Of a stretch of DNA of 64,000 nucleotides, positions 10,248-22,518 are shown one piece after another (position 1 is the first letter of the stretch; each line of letters opens with the position of its first letter). Source of the stretch: Ottelia alismoides (lineage: Eukaryota; Streptophyta; Magnoliopsida; Alismatales; Hydrocharitaceae). The translations under genes and the position numbers were made by a program. The notes beneath the pieces are model-generated. The model was given only the letters and a program-made list of their open reading frames with translations, was not told where the DNA came from and made no database searches. Where the stretch lies: NCBI GenBank assembly GCA_037367405.1, contig JAZKJV010006051.1:124001-188000 (forward strand). Direction: 5' to 3'.

Positions 10248-10425
10248 AGCTTGAAGGGGAGTGTTGAGTGCTAAAGCCTAACCCTAGGGATATTCTTGCC
10301 GGCTCACTTTAAAGTCAACTCCTACCGTAAGCCTAACCCAATGTCTCCACCTATATACGGAGCGCTATGGTTCTATGTACAATTAAGTAATTCTCGCTCG
10401 AAATTCAGGTCAAAATATTTAACAT
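10248..10425 (+). mobile_element. Polypurine tract and 3' LTR start of the split copia element
   Basis: 'cttgaaggggag' at 10250-10261 is a typical copia polypurine tract, followed at 10262 by TGTTGAGTGC, a typical copia LTR start. This is what should have followed the RNase H end at 5655, so the two belong together with about 4.6 kb inserted between them. The right end of the LTR is not clear; 10425 is an estimate. Confidence 0.65.
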
Positions 10426-12842
10426 TCTATAGATATGCTTTGTTTTCATAGGTTTTTCTTCTAGTTACGCAAGTTTATCCATATTTTGATTCTATCAATA
10501 AATTCGGTAAGTTTATTCGTGTTTAAGGTTCCATATGAATATCCAAGTTTGTTCATATTTATGACCATTTGCATCCAAATTAAGTTCATATTCAGTTCTT
10601 TTTATTTAATATATTTTGGAATCTAGGTATTGTGTTATGTTCATGCATGTTTATTCCAAAATTTAGTCCAACGTTACATTACAGATATCTATTTTATTTT
10701 TAAATTAAAATTAGAAAACTGCATATAGTTGCATATACTCTCGCATACCGCTTAATCACTATTCGGTGACATGTCCAAGTGCAGACACAATTGCTTTGCT
10801 AAATATTGATCGTATACAGGTATTCTAACAATGGACTCTTCTCCAAATTGTTTACAAATCAATCTTTTCATTTCTAATCTCACTTATTTTTTCCCATCAA
10901 TTTTTTATATGTTAAGCTCTCTTGTGGATAAAACGTGAAAGCTTCCTCGTTCAAGCCAACAATCCTTGCATTGTCAAAAACGATGCTATTCAAGACAAAC
11001 ACCATAAATATCATCGAAAATTTATAGGTTATAAAAGCAAACACTTTGAAGAGAAGCACTGAACCCACCTTATGGATAAGGGGTCAATTTCCCGTCTGAT
11101 GCGAATCCTAAGAGAATGGTTATTCCTATTCACATCTCGTTATTTCACCTTATTCTTATCTTTATTCCACCTTACCTACCATTATTCCACAGTATTATCC
11201 ATGTTTCTATCTTCAAGGATGGGGGTTCACCTCCCCCACCCCCCTCACACACACACAAATAATTTAATTTAAAAACACTTGGAAGAGAAAGATCATCAAT
11301 TACATAAAAGGATTGAACAATCACATGACTTAAGAGTCCATCTCCAAACACGACCAATCAGAATAAACATGTAATATATTAGCTATTGAAAAGTATATTT
11401 GATGTCAACTCCATGCAAAAAGACATAAGTATATACTTTTTGGGTATTTTGTCACAATTTCTATTTAAGCATCCAAATCTCTTATTTACCGGATAATGAA
11501 AGGCCAAATACCTTCGTAATTCCAAAAAAACATACAAACATATTTTAAAACTGAACAACCATATGTAACATACCTAACTTATATTCCTTATCTCTTATTC
11601 TCCGAGAAAATGAAGGATAACAAATAACTATCACTTATCTTTTATCATTCCAAATCCTATCCTTCGAAACAAACAAATACGATGGATGAACTCATCTTAT
11701 TCCTTATCCCTCGCAAGTTCGGTTGTTACTACTTACCGACCATTAAAGTATAGAAAATTTTATACTGTCATGATAACTTATAATGAAAGTTCAAGTGGTT
11801 CAAATAAAAAAAACAAACCCTAATCAAAGCAAAAATAGGCATAATATAGACACCCTATTATGTTAGAACATTACTGTGTGGCCATGAAACCTTCCATGGA
11901 GCAAAAGGAAGGCTATGGTCCTTTTGCTAAGACTAGTGTGGGTGCCCCCTTCCTATAGTGTCCCCTTACTTTTAGGGAGGATCCAAAGTACCCACCTCAT
12001 CCATCACCCATTTGCTCCAATCATTCACCCCCTTTTGCTTGCTACCTGCAAATGGATTCCTTCCTTTTTCTTGTTCTCGCATCTTTATGAAGTTTGGTCA
12101 ATCAAATCAAACGGAAACTAGAAATCCAAATCAAACTGGTAAGATCATGTTAAACAAACAACCCAATCAATAGTCCAATATTTACAAACATTTCACGCCT
12201 GTATAATTCTCTCGGCGATAGCGATCTCTTCATCCAGGAAAATATGCCCAAGAATCTCCACCAATCGAGTTTTACACTAACAAAATGTTGCAAACCGAAG
12301 AAGCTTTTCAAACCTGTTAAAAACAACACTCATCGAGAACGAAAGCTAGGCCAACCAGATTAAGCAAACAGGAGAAAACAAAATATATATGCCAATATAT
12401 TCCTCCATTGACAGTTATGTTACAAGTACAGGAATCCTAATAATTTATTTAAAAACATGCAGTGTGATAGTTTAAAGATTCAGATTATACTTCTCAACCA
12501 ATTGATGCTATAGTCCAATAAACAGCAGCACATGGCAGGCCCCATAATAGACATTATTGGCATCTTACTCCAGATCATACTATATCTATAATAAGAAAGA
12601 TACGAAAATATGTACACCAATCATTTACAGCTAAAAATTAGCGTCCACACTTTAGCGGGCACTCACACTGGTATTAACATAGATGAATCATGGGTATGTA
12701 CATGAGAGAAAGAAGAGGAGGGCTATACACAAACCAGTGGGTACTAACAATTAAACGAACAACCATGTTCCTTCGTTCTTCAGGAACTACTGAGATCACT
12801 ACGCCAATCATACACGCTAAAAGAACTTCCTCACTTCGGAGA
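10426..12842. other. AT-rich intergenic region and 3' flank of the host gene
   Basis: No coding sequence or repeat family is recognised. The last few hundred bases are probably the 3'UTR of the minus-strand gene. An AATAAA-like signal on the minus strand lies near 12445-12455. Confidence 0.35.
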
Positions 12843-13963
12843 TCAACCTCTCTGGAGAGTGGATAGAAGCTCTTCCATATATTTCTTGCCATCTGCAGAA
12901 GGGGAATTCATCAGCCGCGGTCTTTATAGTCATTCTCATACATAACAAAATAATCAGAGTTTATTTAGCAGTGGAATTTCCAGAGCAAGCAATCGTGTAC
13001 TTGATTTTGCCAATTATAAGAAACATTAAGGGAATTATTGACATGGAAAGCAGTCAGGTTTTATGAGCATCAGATGAGAGAAACTGATGAAAAACAGTCA
13101 ATTTTATTTCAGTTGTAATCATGGTCAACCACTAAGCTATTTTGATCTCAAGAATTGACCAACTACAATCAAAACCCAATTACAGTGACTACAAAAGAAG
13201 AGTAAATATCGTGAAGGCAATCACTGACAAAACATCAAACTGTTTTGATTAGATTGCTCAAACAGTATCAAAAAACACAGGAAATGACAATGTTGCAATC
13301 AGTAAACAAGTACCATACAACCGGAGTTCTTGGAAGCAAATGAACAATTCTGCAGCACAAACAAGCAATTGATGCCGAACAGAGATCCAACATATACAGA
13401 TAACAGAAATCCAAGTACTCACCGGAGGAATCCGCGAGATCCAGTGACCCCAAGACGTGATTCTTTGTCCTCCCCTCAACTCTCTCCGCACGCCCTCTCC
13501 CATAACAAGGGACGATAACCGCGAAGCTGTTCTCTCCCTCTCCGTCGCTCGGAAAATCAGGTGCGTGCGGCTCCAGCCATCCTATAGACCAGTCGGAATC
13601 CTCGGATTCTGATCCCGACAAGCACCCACCATCTGATGGCACCACAACAACATCGAATTCCCTGTCAACCCTCCTCTGTTCCCTGCTTTGCCACTTCCTC
13701 TTACCGGACCTCCTCGACGAGGACCCATGGATCCTCGATCCCTTCGAAGTCGAGAATTTGACCGTCTCCGGCTCCCGAAAGCCCAAGGCAAAGTCGAAGG
13801 AGGAGCTAAGCGGCATCGTAGAGCCACCGGAAGTGGATGCCTCCCCCTCTTTGGCTGCAGCACCCCATAGCCACCAAGAAATCCGAGTGAAAGCCACAGC
13901 CATGACGGTTTGGACGATCCAATGGAAAGAATTGGCAACCCAAATATCAGATTCTGTTTCCAA
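12843..13963 (-). CDS. Plant-type uncharacterised protein, two exons, N-terminal hydrophobic segment
   Basis: Exon 1 runs 13963-13423 and ends at a GTGAGT donor (13422-13417). Exon 2 starts at 12892 after a TTCTGCAG acceptor and ends with TGA at 12845-12843. The join keeps frame: ...DSS-D-GKKYMEELLSTLQRG-stop, 196 codons if read from 13963. The N-terminus has a hydrophobic, Trp-rich stretch (AVAFTRISWWLWG). The middle is basic (SSRRSGKRKW) and then acidic (SGSESEDSDWSIGWLEPHAPDF), followed by SFAVIVPCYGRGR. I do not recognise a named family and infer no function. The codon at 13963 is TTG, not ATG, and no upstream in-frame ATG exists before the TGA at 13993-13991. The first in-frame ATG is at 13903 (context gtcATGG), giving 176 residues. 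A G-box promoter and a 5'UTR intron lie upstream. It is the only convincing host gene here. Confidence 0.75.
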
Positions 13964-14021
13964 AAAAGAAATCTTTGGCTTCTGGGTCTGTCAAGAATGT
14001 AAACAAAAGAATCCCAACTTT

Positions 14022-14400
14022 CTGCAAAAAAAAAGGATGGAAAGCAAAAGTTGCTATCTTTCTTTGGGATCCCCGGTGACTTCTACCTAAAGGAATTGAA
14101 AGATTTGACTCAAACGTCTCCGAAACCCCACAAGCAACAGCAAAAGGCTTATCCCGAACGCATCAAAAGCAGTAAAGAAGCCTCTATCGAACTGTGAGCT
14201 CCTCCTTCCAAATTAAAGGAACAGAAAACCCATAACAGATCTCCACGAATGAAGGGATATTGGATTGGAAGCAGAACCAATATGAAGATAAGAAGAAAAA
14301 AGCCCCTAAAAGCTTGATAAGAATCTCGGGAAAAATCTCAACTGCATACAGGAAGAACAACAGAAACCTCAACAAAGTCCAAGGGCGGAATCTTTGACAT
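14022..14400 (-). other. Probable 5'UTR intron of the minus-strand gene
   Basis: On the minus strand a strong acceptor (T-rich run, then TTTGCAG) ends at 14022. A plausible donor with 'gttgggg' lies near 14400, preceded by a pyrimidine-rich leader. Between the acceptor and the coding frame there is no ATG. The donor position is a guess and needs transcript evidence. Confidence 0.45.
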
Positions 14401-14766
14401 CCCCAACCTAACGAGAAGCCCGCAAATATAGAACGGAAAAGATCAAATCGTTGAAAGGGGAAGCGTGTGAAATTTCATCTCTCTGTCCTTGAAGGGGGAG
14501 GGGAGGAGACCCAGTTGGGAAAGGCCGACCCCTCTTCCCAATCTTTATAGATCGGCGGTGAGATGATGGACGGTGGAGATCTCTTTATTGGAGCTGAGGA
14601 TAGATCTGCCGTTGGATGGAGTGGCGCCTCTCTCGATGATCGTTGGAATCTAAAATCGGGGGATTTCATACATTTTCTTGGAAATGATGGAATCAAAAAA
14701 ATATAAAAAAGGGGAAAAAATCCGCGGCCATGTCACTTGGGAAAGGCCGTGGGAGGACGAAATTGG

Positions 14767-14837
14767 TGACGTGGCGCACGTGGGCCAGCGGGAGGCCCAA
14801 TAGAGGCGCGAGTTGTGGTGCTGCGTGGTGACACGTG
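14767..14837 (-). promoter_or_regulatory. G-box / ABRE and site II promoter elements
   Basis: In the region upstream of the minus-strand gene: TGACGTGGC at 14767-14775, CACGTG at 14777-14782, TGGGCC at 14781-14786, GGCCCA at 14794-14799, and ACACGTGT with CACGTG at 14832-14837. CACGTG and TGACGTGGC are bZIP/bHLH sites. TGGGCC/GGCCCA is the TCP site II motif common in plant housekeeping promoters. Confidence 0.6.
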
Positions 14838-14859
14838 TCGAGCGCCGGTTGCGGTCAAG

Positions 14860-17659
14860 GTTGGATTTGATTGGACCGCACCGAATAGAAACCTAACTAG
14901 TCCCGTTTTCCCGACTCGATATGGGGACCTAATTGGTTATAGACATTTGCATATGATCATATGATGCAAAGGAAAAATGGTGCTAGGGTATAATCTTAAA
15001 GCGTTGAATCTTCTTCCTTGCATACTATAATTCAATTCACTCTAGAGACGATTACCGTTACATCGGAGAAGGATGACACGTAGAAAGCGAGAAATAAGAG
15101 GAAACAATTACCTCTACATTATTGTCATTTTCTTGCATGACCTTCGTGTGCCGTTGAGTGTACAATGCTTGATAGTGGTCGAAAGCAATGGGATTTGGAC
15201 TCATTTCTCCTTCGTGTGCTTGGCTAGTATCCGACCTTCTTTCGAAGGGCCTAAAAGGTAATTTCTCTTATTATGTAGATATATTTGAGGTAAAGTAGCA
15301 ACTAACAGTATGATCCTTCCTTTCACAATGAGTATGAGCGATAACATGGTCAGGCTTGACAAACTGACTTGCTTAGCGCGAGAGCAGCATGGACTGAGGT
15401 ACGCGAGTAGTCGGTGAGATCAAGAAAGACTTTTCTGGGACATCCGAATCGAGCTTGTTCTATGGCACTTCTCAATTCGCCCTCTAACAGTCAAGTTAAT
15501 AGAATTGTAATTGGAATGTCATCATAGTTGAGAATATATATATATTGAACTATTTGACAAATAATGGTCACGAAAACAAAAAAATGCAGCATGCACGCTA
15601 ATATTCAATTGATGTTTTAAATACATAAATCCATAATCTTTTTAGAAAATTTAGGTATTTTTACAAATAAGCATGCAGGAGTATCACTATCTAGATAGGA
15701 AATGTTGTTGCCCCAAAGTTGTGCTTCTTGCTTGGAATGTTGCTTATATAGTTTTTACAAAAGTAATTAAAGTTCAACAAAAATCAATGTTTAATTTTCA
15801 TTAAAAATGAACTAGGCTAAAAAGAATCTTGTTAGTAGATGATGATAGAAAGAAGGAAGAGGCTGCTAAGTTCAATTTATCTTTCTTTCAACAATAGTTC
15901 AGTCTTGAGGGATAAGTTGTATTTGAGCCATTGGCAATTGATATATAGCTAAAGTCATGCAATCTTATTATTTAACATTTATGTTAAGAATAATATAGGG
16001 CTTGTAATGTAAATTTAACACTATATGTTATCAACATGATGTTAATGAAGCGGATATCCGTCCCATTTACATATAATCTTATCTGAACCGCTCTACAAGG
16101 TAAACGGATTGATCTGCTCCAATTAAAGTGATTATCCACTGATTTGGATATTTATGTATGTAATTGATCGCAAGTAATATGTGGGTACTTGTTAAAAAAA
16201 TTGTACCATCTTATAATGATACAACTGTTTAGTAACATAATAAATAAAATATAATAATTTAATAAATAACTTATTCATGGATGAATTTCGAATTTATCAG
16301 ATTTGACTATTCCCTTAATAAACATCAATATAACAAGTTAAAACATAGTTCAGATAAAATTATGAACGCAAAATAGATATCTGTTTATCAAAATTTTCAA
16401 CCTCGTCCAGCATGAAGTCAATATACTCAAAGTCCATGGTGTAGTAACTTTTGATTATTAATTGGATTGTTGCTTGCATCGTTCGAGCTAAAGATGATAT
16501 TGTCGATTTCTTCACCAATAATGTAATTAGTAAATACTACTACTTTGTAATCACACAATTTTTAGAGGAGGGTGTTAAAGATGAGGGGGGCGCGACATCA
16601 AAAGGGAGTTAAGGAATTAGTACAATCATTCAAGAGTTTGCAACATTAGAGGACGGGCTCGAGGTATTGGCACAAACATCCAAGAGCTTGTCGCAACTAC
16701 TTGAGAGTTTGCGGCATTAGAGGAGGGTTTAAGCTATCATGTGGAGATGATGGCATAATAATGAACCGAGTATGGGAGGTTATGTCGAGTGATTTAGATA
16801 GATTTTGATGTGTCAAGAAAAAGAGGATGGATGCCTAGTTGGGATGGAAGTATTAGTGATTCAGTTGATAAGGCTAAAGATATTTATAATTTTTTAATCC
16901 ATGTCTAGTCTAGTCGTGTACAGGTATCTAAGGGTGCTTGCGAAAATCCACTCGGATCACTTATAGGAAATTAGTTGGCTTGGATCAGGAACCCATCCCA
17001 CATGATATGAATGGACATTCGCGAGTCCAGGTTCATTATTCATGGTTCGAGGTGGATACTAATTCGACTCTTTACTATGAATACCACTAATCGACAGAAC
17101 TGCGCTTAAATAGTTTTTTGGACTAAAATGATTTTGTGGGACGGATGATAATATGTAGCTCTACTAGCTAATAATCCACTAGTCCATCTCAATTTTGGTA
17201 TATATTTCATATCAGTGTTGAATGACTGCTTTTGCTTTGAATGCTTACCTCTTGTCACTCTTCATTTTAACTACTCTGGTCCTCCAGTTAATAGACACGG
17301 CTAACTCACTTTTCCTAGGCTGGAATCATAACCCAGTCGACGATCCAAGATTTGACTTTCGGATGGAGAGAAGGCCTCATCTTTCTTTTATCATAGTCAT
17401 GTGATGCAATTATTGATAAGGGGATAGGGGCCTTGTTAATAGGCGGTCGAACCCCACCCACTCCAGTTTTCTTGAGATCAATAGATCTCGAGTCTCACAG
17501 AAGAAGATAGGCTTATGGGGCGACACGCTTCGTCCTCTACTTGTTGCAGATTGCTGCTCGCTTTCTAAACTATTACAATGTCGTAGTGATCGACATTCCT
17601 ACATTTATTCCTGATGACTATAACAATTGAAGAAGCTGGAGACCTGAAGAGATTGGTAG
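14860..17659. other. Intergenic, nothing recognised
   Basis: AT-rich sequence with scattered short open frames and no family motif. Segments rich in 'ggatat', 'ggatcgg' and similar words (16020-16180, 16920-17100) look like old repeats but could not be classified. Confidence 0.3.
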
Positions 17660-17875
17660 ATGGAAGGACCTCAACGGATAAAAACGACTAACGGATAACA
17701 TGTTGATCTTCCCCAACAAGAAGTCACATGGGTAGGTTTGGCATCTCGATGTCGGCTCTTCGCCACCTAGTGTTGTAGTATGTTCCATGGGTTGGGTTGT
17801 TCGCTGATGAAAGCTGTACACGGGTTAATAACGACGTAGTTCAGTCTATATCCGGTATGGGCTCATAGAGTGTAT
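17660..17875 (+). pseudogene. Decayed 23S rRNA fragment, probably plastid-derived
   Basis: The sequence contains, in order, 'ggaaggacctcaacggataa', 'ggataacatgttgatcttcc', 'ggtttggcatctcgatgtcg', 'gctcttcgccaccta', 'ttgtagtatgttcca', 'gggttgggttgttcgc', 'cagtctatatccggtatggg'. This is the conserved 3' part of bacterial-type 23S rRNA (peptidyl-transferase centre and following helices) with numerous substitutions. The wording fits plastid 23S better than mitochondrial 26S. No neighbouring plastid genes are seen, so it is a short nuclear insertion, now non-functional. Confidence 0.85.
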
Positions 17876-19524
17876 GGTGGGGTGTTGGCTTCCAGCGACA
17901 TTAGTTCTCTTTTGATGTAACAACACCTTGGCGAGCCTCTCTACTTCAACAAGATAAGACCTCCAAGAACTTCAAGATCAAACTAGACATTAAACTGATT
18001 AGTTAATGATTTGGTCTAACTAAATCAAATCATTGTTTCAAATCAATCAGGCTAGTGATGACATAAGTATGAAGAAATTAAATCGAGCTTAGTTTAATGA
18101 TATGATCGAGTCGATTTTCTAAACCAAGAAAATATGATTGTGTATGTATGTAGTGGATGTGAATATATTAAACTACATCGCAAATCTCTCAATATAATAG
18201 TAAAATTGAACTTGAGAAATTATAGTATAACCTTGAGTTTTCTCGTTTGTTTTTGTTTATATCTCGATTGATATTTTGACTCTTTATCCTTTAATATCCT
18301 TTCACATTGTCATCTTGAAATCTTTACCATATTTCGTATATTGTATTCTATTTTTTTCTCATTTCCTTTATGCTTCTTTTCTATTATTTTGCCTTAACTA
18401 TCATAATACATACACAAACTCAGTCATGCATGTCAAGTACTTTATGCATTGCATTGTTAAAAATTTAATGATATTAACATAAATGCTATATGAATACGTT
18501 ACCATGGAAGAGACAACAATGAGAGGAGGAGACAACGATGGAGAGAAGAGAGGCAGAGGTAGCAACATGGAAGGAGAAGAGTTGATAGTGGCCATCGTGA
18601 GAGGAGGGGGAGGAGGAGATATCGGTGTCATGGAGTGTAAGTCTTGGGATAGCTATCCACATGAAAATGGAATGGATAAAGATTGGATATAACTATTCTC
18701 AAATCCATATTCATCTCATCTATATCTAAGGGGAATACTGATATGAATATAAATTGGATAGATTGAGCAAACCATATCCTCAAATAATCAGATACGAATT
18801 TAGGTCATGGATCGAATTAACACCAGATATGAATATGATTAAATAAAGAAATTATGAATTTTGATCGAATTATTATCAAGTTTAGAGTTATCTAAAAAAG
18901 AATACATATAACATGCATCATGATAAAAACATTTAGCCCATGAAGATTATAATTACAAAGGACATGAGGCTTTATACTGTTAGATTCGAGGCAAAGATGT
19001 GCAATGATTGTCAGAGATCAAGGATATCCATGGATTTGTGCAGGGGAGAAGATAAGTTTAGCTTGTTACTTGTTTACTAAACCTAGTAAATTATATTGTA
19101 ATATGTACTAACGATAATATGTTGTGTTCGAATATTCTGAATCCTAATTAGGATTTTTTTTTGCTGTTAGTGCATTCCATATCTTTGGATATCTGTTCAA
19201 TTTTTTGATTGAAGTGCACTGGACCAGCCTTTTGAACCCGATTATAAAGTTTTTTATATTATTTTTCTATCATAATATTGAAATATAAATGAATTGATCA
19301 GATCAAGGCCATTCTCAATCCAACCGATCCGAAAGATCGGTCCTATCAAGTTTTGTGATCTATGCCTTGAGTCTTTCCCGACCTCCCTCCTATCTTCCTT
19401 CCTTCTCCTACCATTTCTTCGCTCTCCTAACAATCCAATCTTAACATCTACATTAAAATCGGGATCCATCAATCTCCCGCCTTAGTCATCATGCGGTGTA
19501 GAAGGTTTAGTATAATGTTCAAAA
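17876..19524. other. Intergenic; purine-rich tract at 18505-18640
   Basis: No gene recognised. 18505-18640 is an AGG/GAG-rich stretch with low-complexity frames in both directions. The remainder is AT-rich. Confidence 0.3.
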
Positions 19525-19830
19525 AGGAGCAAATTACATAAAAGCCCCTAAACTATACACCTAATTTCAATGTCGTACCTGAACTTGAAAGGTAACAACG
19601 TATCCAATCTTTAATATTTGTTTCAATGTTGTCTTGAGCTGTTGTGATTTAAGGTTAGAAAGACAAAACGACCAACCGAATTTCAATAGTCAAGGAGCAC
19701 ATTAAGGAATCTTAAAGCCCAGGAGCAACATTGTTACATTTTAAAGTTCAGGTACGAACTTGAAATCAGGTGTAGGACATTGAAATCGAATGTATAGTTC
19801 GGTCAGTTAAAGGCATTACATTGTAGGGCA
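19525..19830. mobile_element. Foldback MITE (long inverted repeat)
   Basis: The left arm ('aaactatacacctaatttca', 'atgtcgtacctgaactt', 'aaaggtaacaacg') is the inverse of the right arm ('acattgttacattttaaagt', 'caggtacgaacttgaaatca', 'acattgaaatcgaatgtata'). The arms are about 100 bp and imperfect, the whole is about 300 bp and has no coding capacity. It resembles the widespread plant MITEs with 'ccctgaacttt' arms. Ends are approximate. Confidence 0.7.
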
Positions 19831-20596
19831 CAAAAAACATGGCATTCTTTAAACTTGGGAGCACAAGCCTGACCAAAATTGGTTATCTCCATAGGTCGAA
19901 CAATCCTCCTCTGAATATTTTATAAGGAACAATCTTCTTCCTTTCAGCCTGGACAACAGGGGGAGGTATCACAAGTTATCAACAAAGAAGAAACATGACA
20001 CCAAATTAGAGAAAAGTCAACTCCTTTCAGGCCAAGGTCAGTCAGAAAAAAAAAGATTTGCCCTAATATTCATTTGAATTCTTTTTTTCTTTTTTGCATC
20101 TAAACAGTGATGACGATTTGTATGAGCCCATTTCTTCATGTTCTAACATGTTTGGGAAAACAATTGACTCCTATAGTGTGGTCTCCCCAAAAAGGAAGAC
20201 TTTTCCAAAGTTAATAAAGACTTTTCAAAGGTAGAGTGGGCCCATGTTCTTCGCATGGTTTCCACAAGGTCATTAACTTTGATTTGGGTTTATACCCTCA
20301 ATGTTTTGAGTTTCAATGCCACTAATGTGCTTTGGGGGGTGTCATACCAAAATCCATCTAATCATAAATCATGTTGAAATGATCTGACTAAATCTATGGG
20401 AAGTCCCCAATATCATTACCCCTAGGGGTCCACGTGAATCCCATAAAATCCACAATCTAATCCGACCCATGTTAGAATGGATCACTTTTTTCATTCTAAT
20501 AGATCGGATATTATTTTTAAAAATCCTTTAAAGTATAGATTGGATCAGACTTTTACCAAAATCAGACCTAATCGAGTTAGTATGTTACATATTTAC

Positions 20597-20649
<53 letters not shown>

Positions 20650-22307
20650 TGCATACATACATACAATATCTATTTGCATCGATTCCTAATTTCTTGTAAG
20701 GCCATAGTTTATGGCATTCATAATTTTTTTCATATCAATCTTATATACAAGTCCTCTCGCCACCACTCTCTCTTCTCTCTTGAAAGCTAAATGTTAAATC
20801 CACGAAATAATAAGACATGAATGTAACTTGTAAAGTTGTATACCCTATTTTGTTGTTTCCCTCCCAGTTCACCCTCTTTTCGCTCTTGACCACCAATATT
20901 CCTCCTAGTTCTCTCCATGCACAACAACCCCCCCTCTGGTACAACGCCAACACCCCTCCATCAGGATGTTGTTGCCTATTTCGCACAAGGTCATTCCCTC
21001 CCAAGTAAGATATCATATATCCTCATGTGTTTCCAATCATCCGATCTCTGTTAAAAAAATAGATTTAGGATAATTGGCTGGTAAGTTTGTTTGTTATTCT
21101 TGACATTTTTGCTCTTGCCTTTTTTCTTTTCTTGATTGCAACCTTATCTAAGGGATGAAACTAGATCAGCTACATGCTCAGATGTATTACATCCATCTAA
21201 GAATAAATAAGTATTACTTGAATTCCATTTCTTTTTAAATTGATATACGATTTTGATTCATATTTTTCAAAATATTTGCATATTTCTGATGTAGGTACAA
21301 TATTGCACATCAATTTCAATTCAAGTTTATTTTAAATGCGATGCATGCTGCTCTATTGTTGGGCTGCATTTGAGTTAGTTTGTTTTGTATACCCAATCGA
21401 GTATGGATGTTCTATGATCTCCTCTAATAATAATTTATTATAAGACCTTGATAGGTGTTCTTGGGAGTGGTTTGGTTTATTTGTAGCTTAATAATATAAC
21501 TTAATTATGGACTTCATCAATATTCGATGAGAGAAACATCATTTTTTTGTTTATCTAATTTAACTTGGTATCCTTATTTTGTAACTTTTATTGTTTTATT
21601 TGAATCATTTGTTGGAAATTAATTAAAAAATATATTAGTGCACCATTAAAAAATATTGAATTCCAAATTTAATAGACATCTACTTTGATTGTATGATTTT
21701 CATTTTTTTTATAATAGATTAATAGAATTTTTGTAACTTAATATTGATCGTGTGGTCATCAAACATTATTTTCTTTACAAATATCCACATTATCGATTTT
21801 GAGCCATATTCAAATGTTGAGGGCTAGTATCCTTTAAAATACAAACATGAAAGAACCGACTATTGAGCAAGAAAGTGTAAGTGTAAAAAATCCAATCCGA
21901 TGCAAATCATAATCTAATGGATTGGATTTAAATATATATTCGACTGAATTATATTTGAATTTTTTAAATATGATAAGGTAAGCGAAAATCCAATCCGATG
22001 CATGTACACCCTTAATTATCCCACTCCTCTTATCTCTTCTTCATGTCAGCTTGCTCATGCAATATGTAGATAAATTACGGTGGGAAATCAAATGCCACTT
22101 AGGGAGCATTGGGTGGATGGTTGTCTTATCTTTGGCAACTACCTCAAGCTTTACATGTTGTTTCCAATATTTCAACGTGGGCGTCTGATGCGTCTTTGTT
22201 CTTCCCAAGTAATGATGCATGGTTCTCTCCACTCCTAGAAGAAATAAGACCACCCTCAATTTTTCTAATATAAACATCCTTGTGTTTGATCTCTTCGACA
22301 CATTTAG
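19831..22307. other. Intergenic; (TA)n at 20600-20646
   Basis: A 47-bp TA microsatellite lies at 20600-20646, followed by ATGCATGCATACATAC, without any MITE in it. Two similar 'aaaatccaatccgatgc' segments (near 21885 and 21985) suggest an old repeat. No gene recognised. Confidence 0.35.
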
Positions 22308-22494
22308 ATCCTCTACTATACAATAGAGGATTGTTGTAAACCCGACCTCGTCCCGAGCTGCTCGATCTTGATCGAGCGGTTCACACAAAATCAGGGTTTA
22401 TGTAGTCCCTTACCGTGCAAACCGCTCAATCAAGATCGAGCGACTCGAGAGGGGGTCGAGTCTACAGCAGCCCTCTGCTATACAATAGAGGATT
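22308..22494. repeat. Inverted repeat, arms about 73 bp
   Basis: 22308-22380 and 22421-22494 are inverted, imperfect copies. Both contain 'tatacaatagagga', a 'cgacc/ggtcg' segment and 'tcgatcttgatcgagcggt' or its inverse. The arms yield similar peptides (PLDQDRAARDEV and PLNQDRATREGV) on opposite strands. The 40-bp loop is unrelated. Probably a foldback element or an inverted duplication. A (CT)n tract follows at 22496-22514. Confidence 0.75.
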
Positions 22495-22518
22495 TGCTCT
22501 CTCTCTCTCTCTCCCCCC

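Noticed and set aside
17222..17404. 60-residue frame just upstream of the rRNA piece, considered as organelle gene
   Set aside because: No similarity to a plastid or mitochondrial protein could be recognised.
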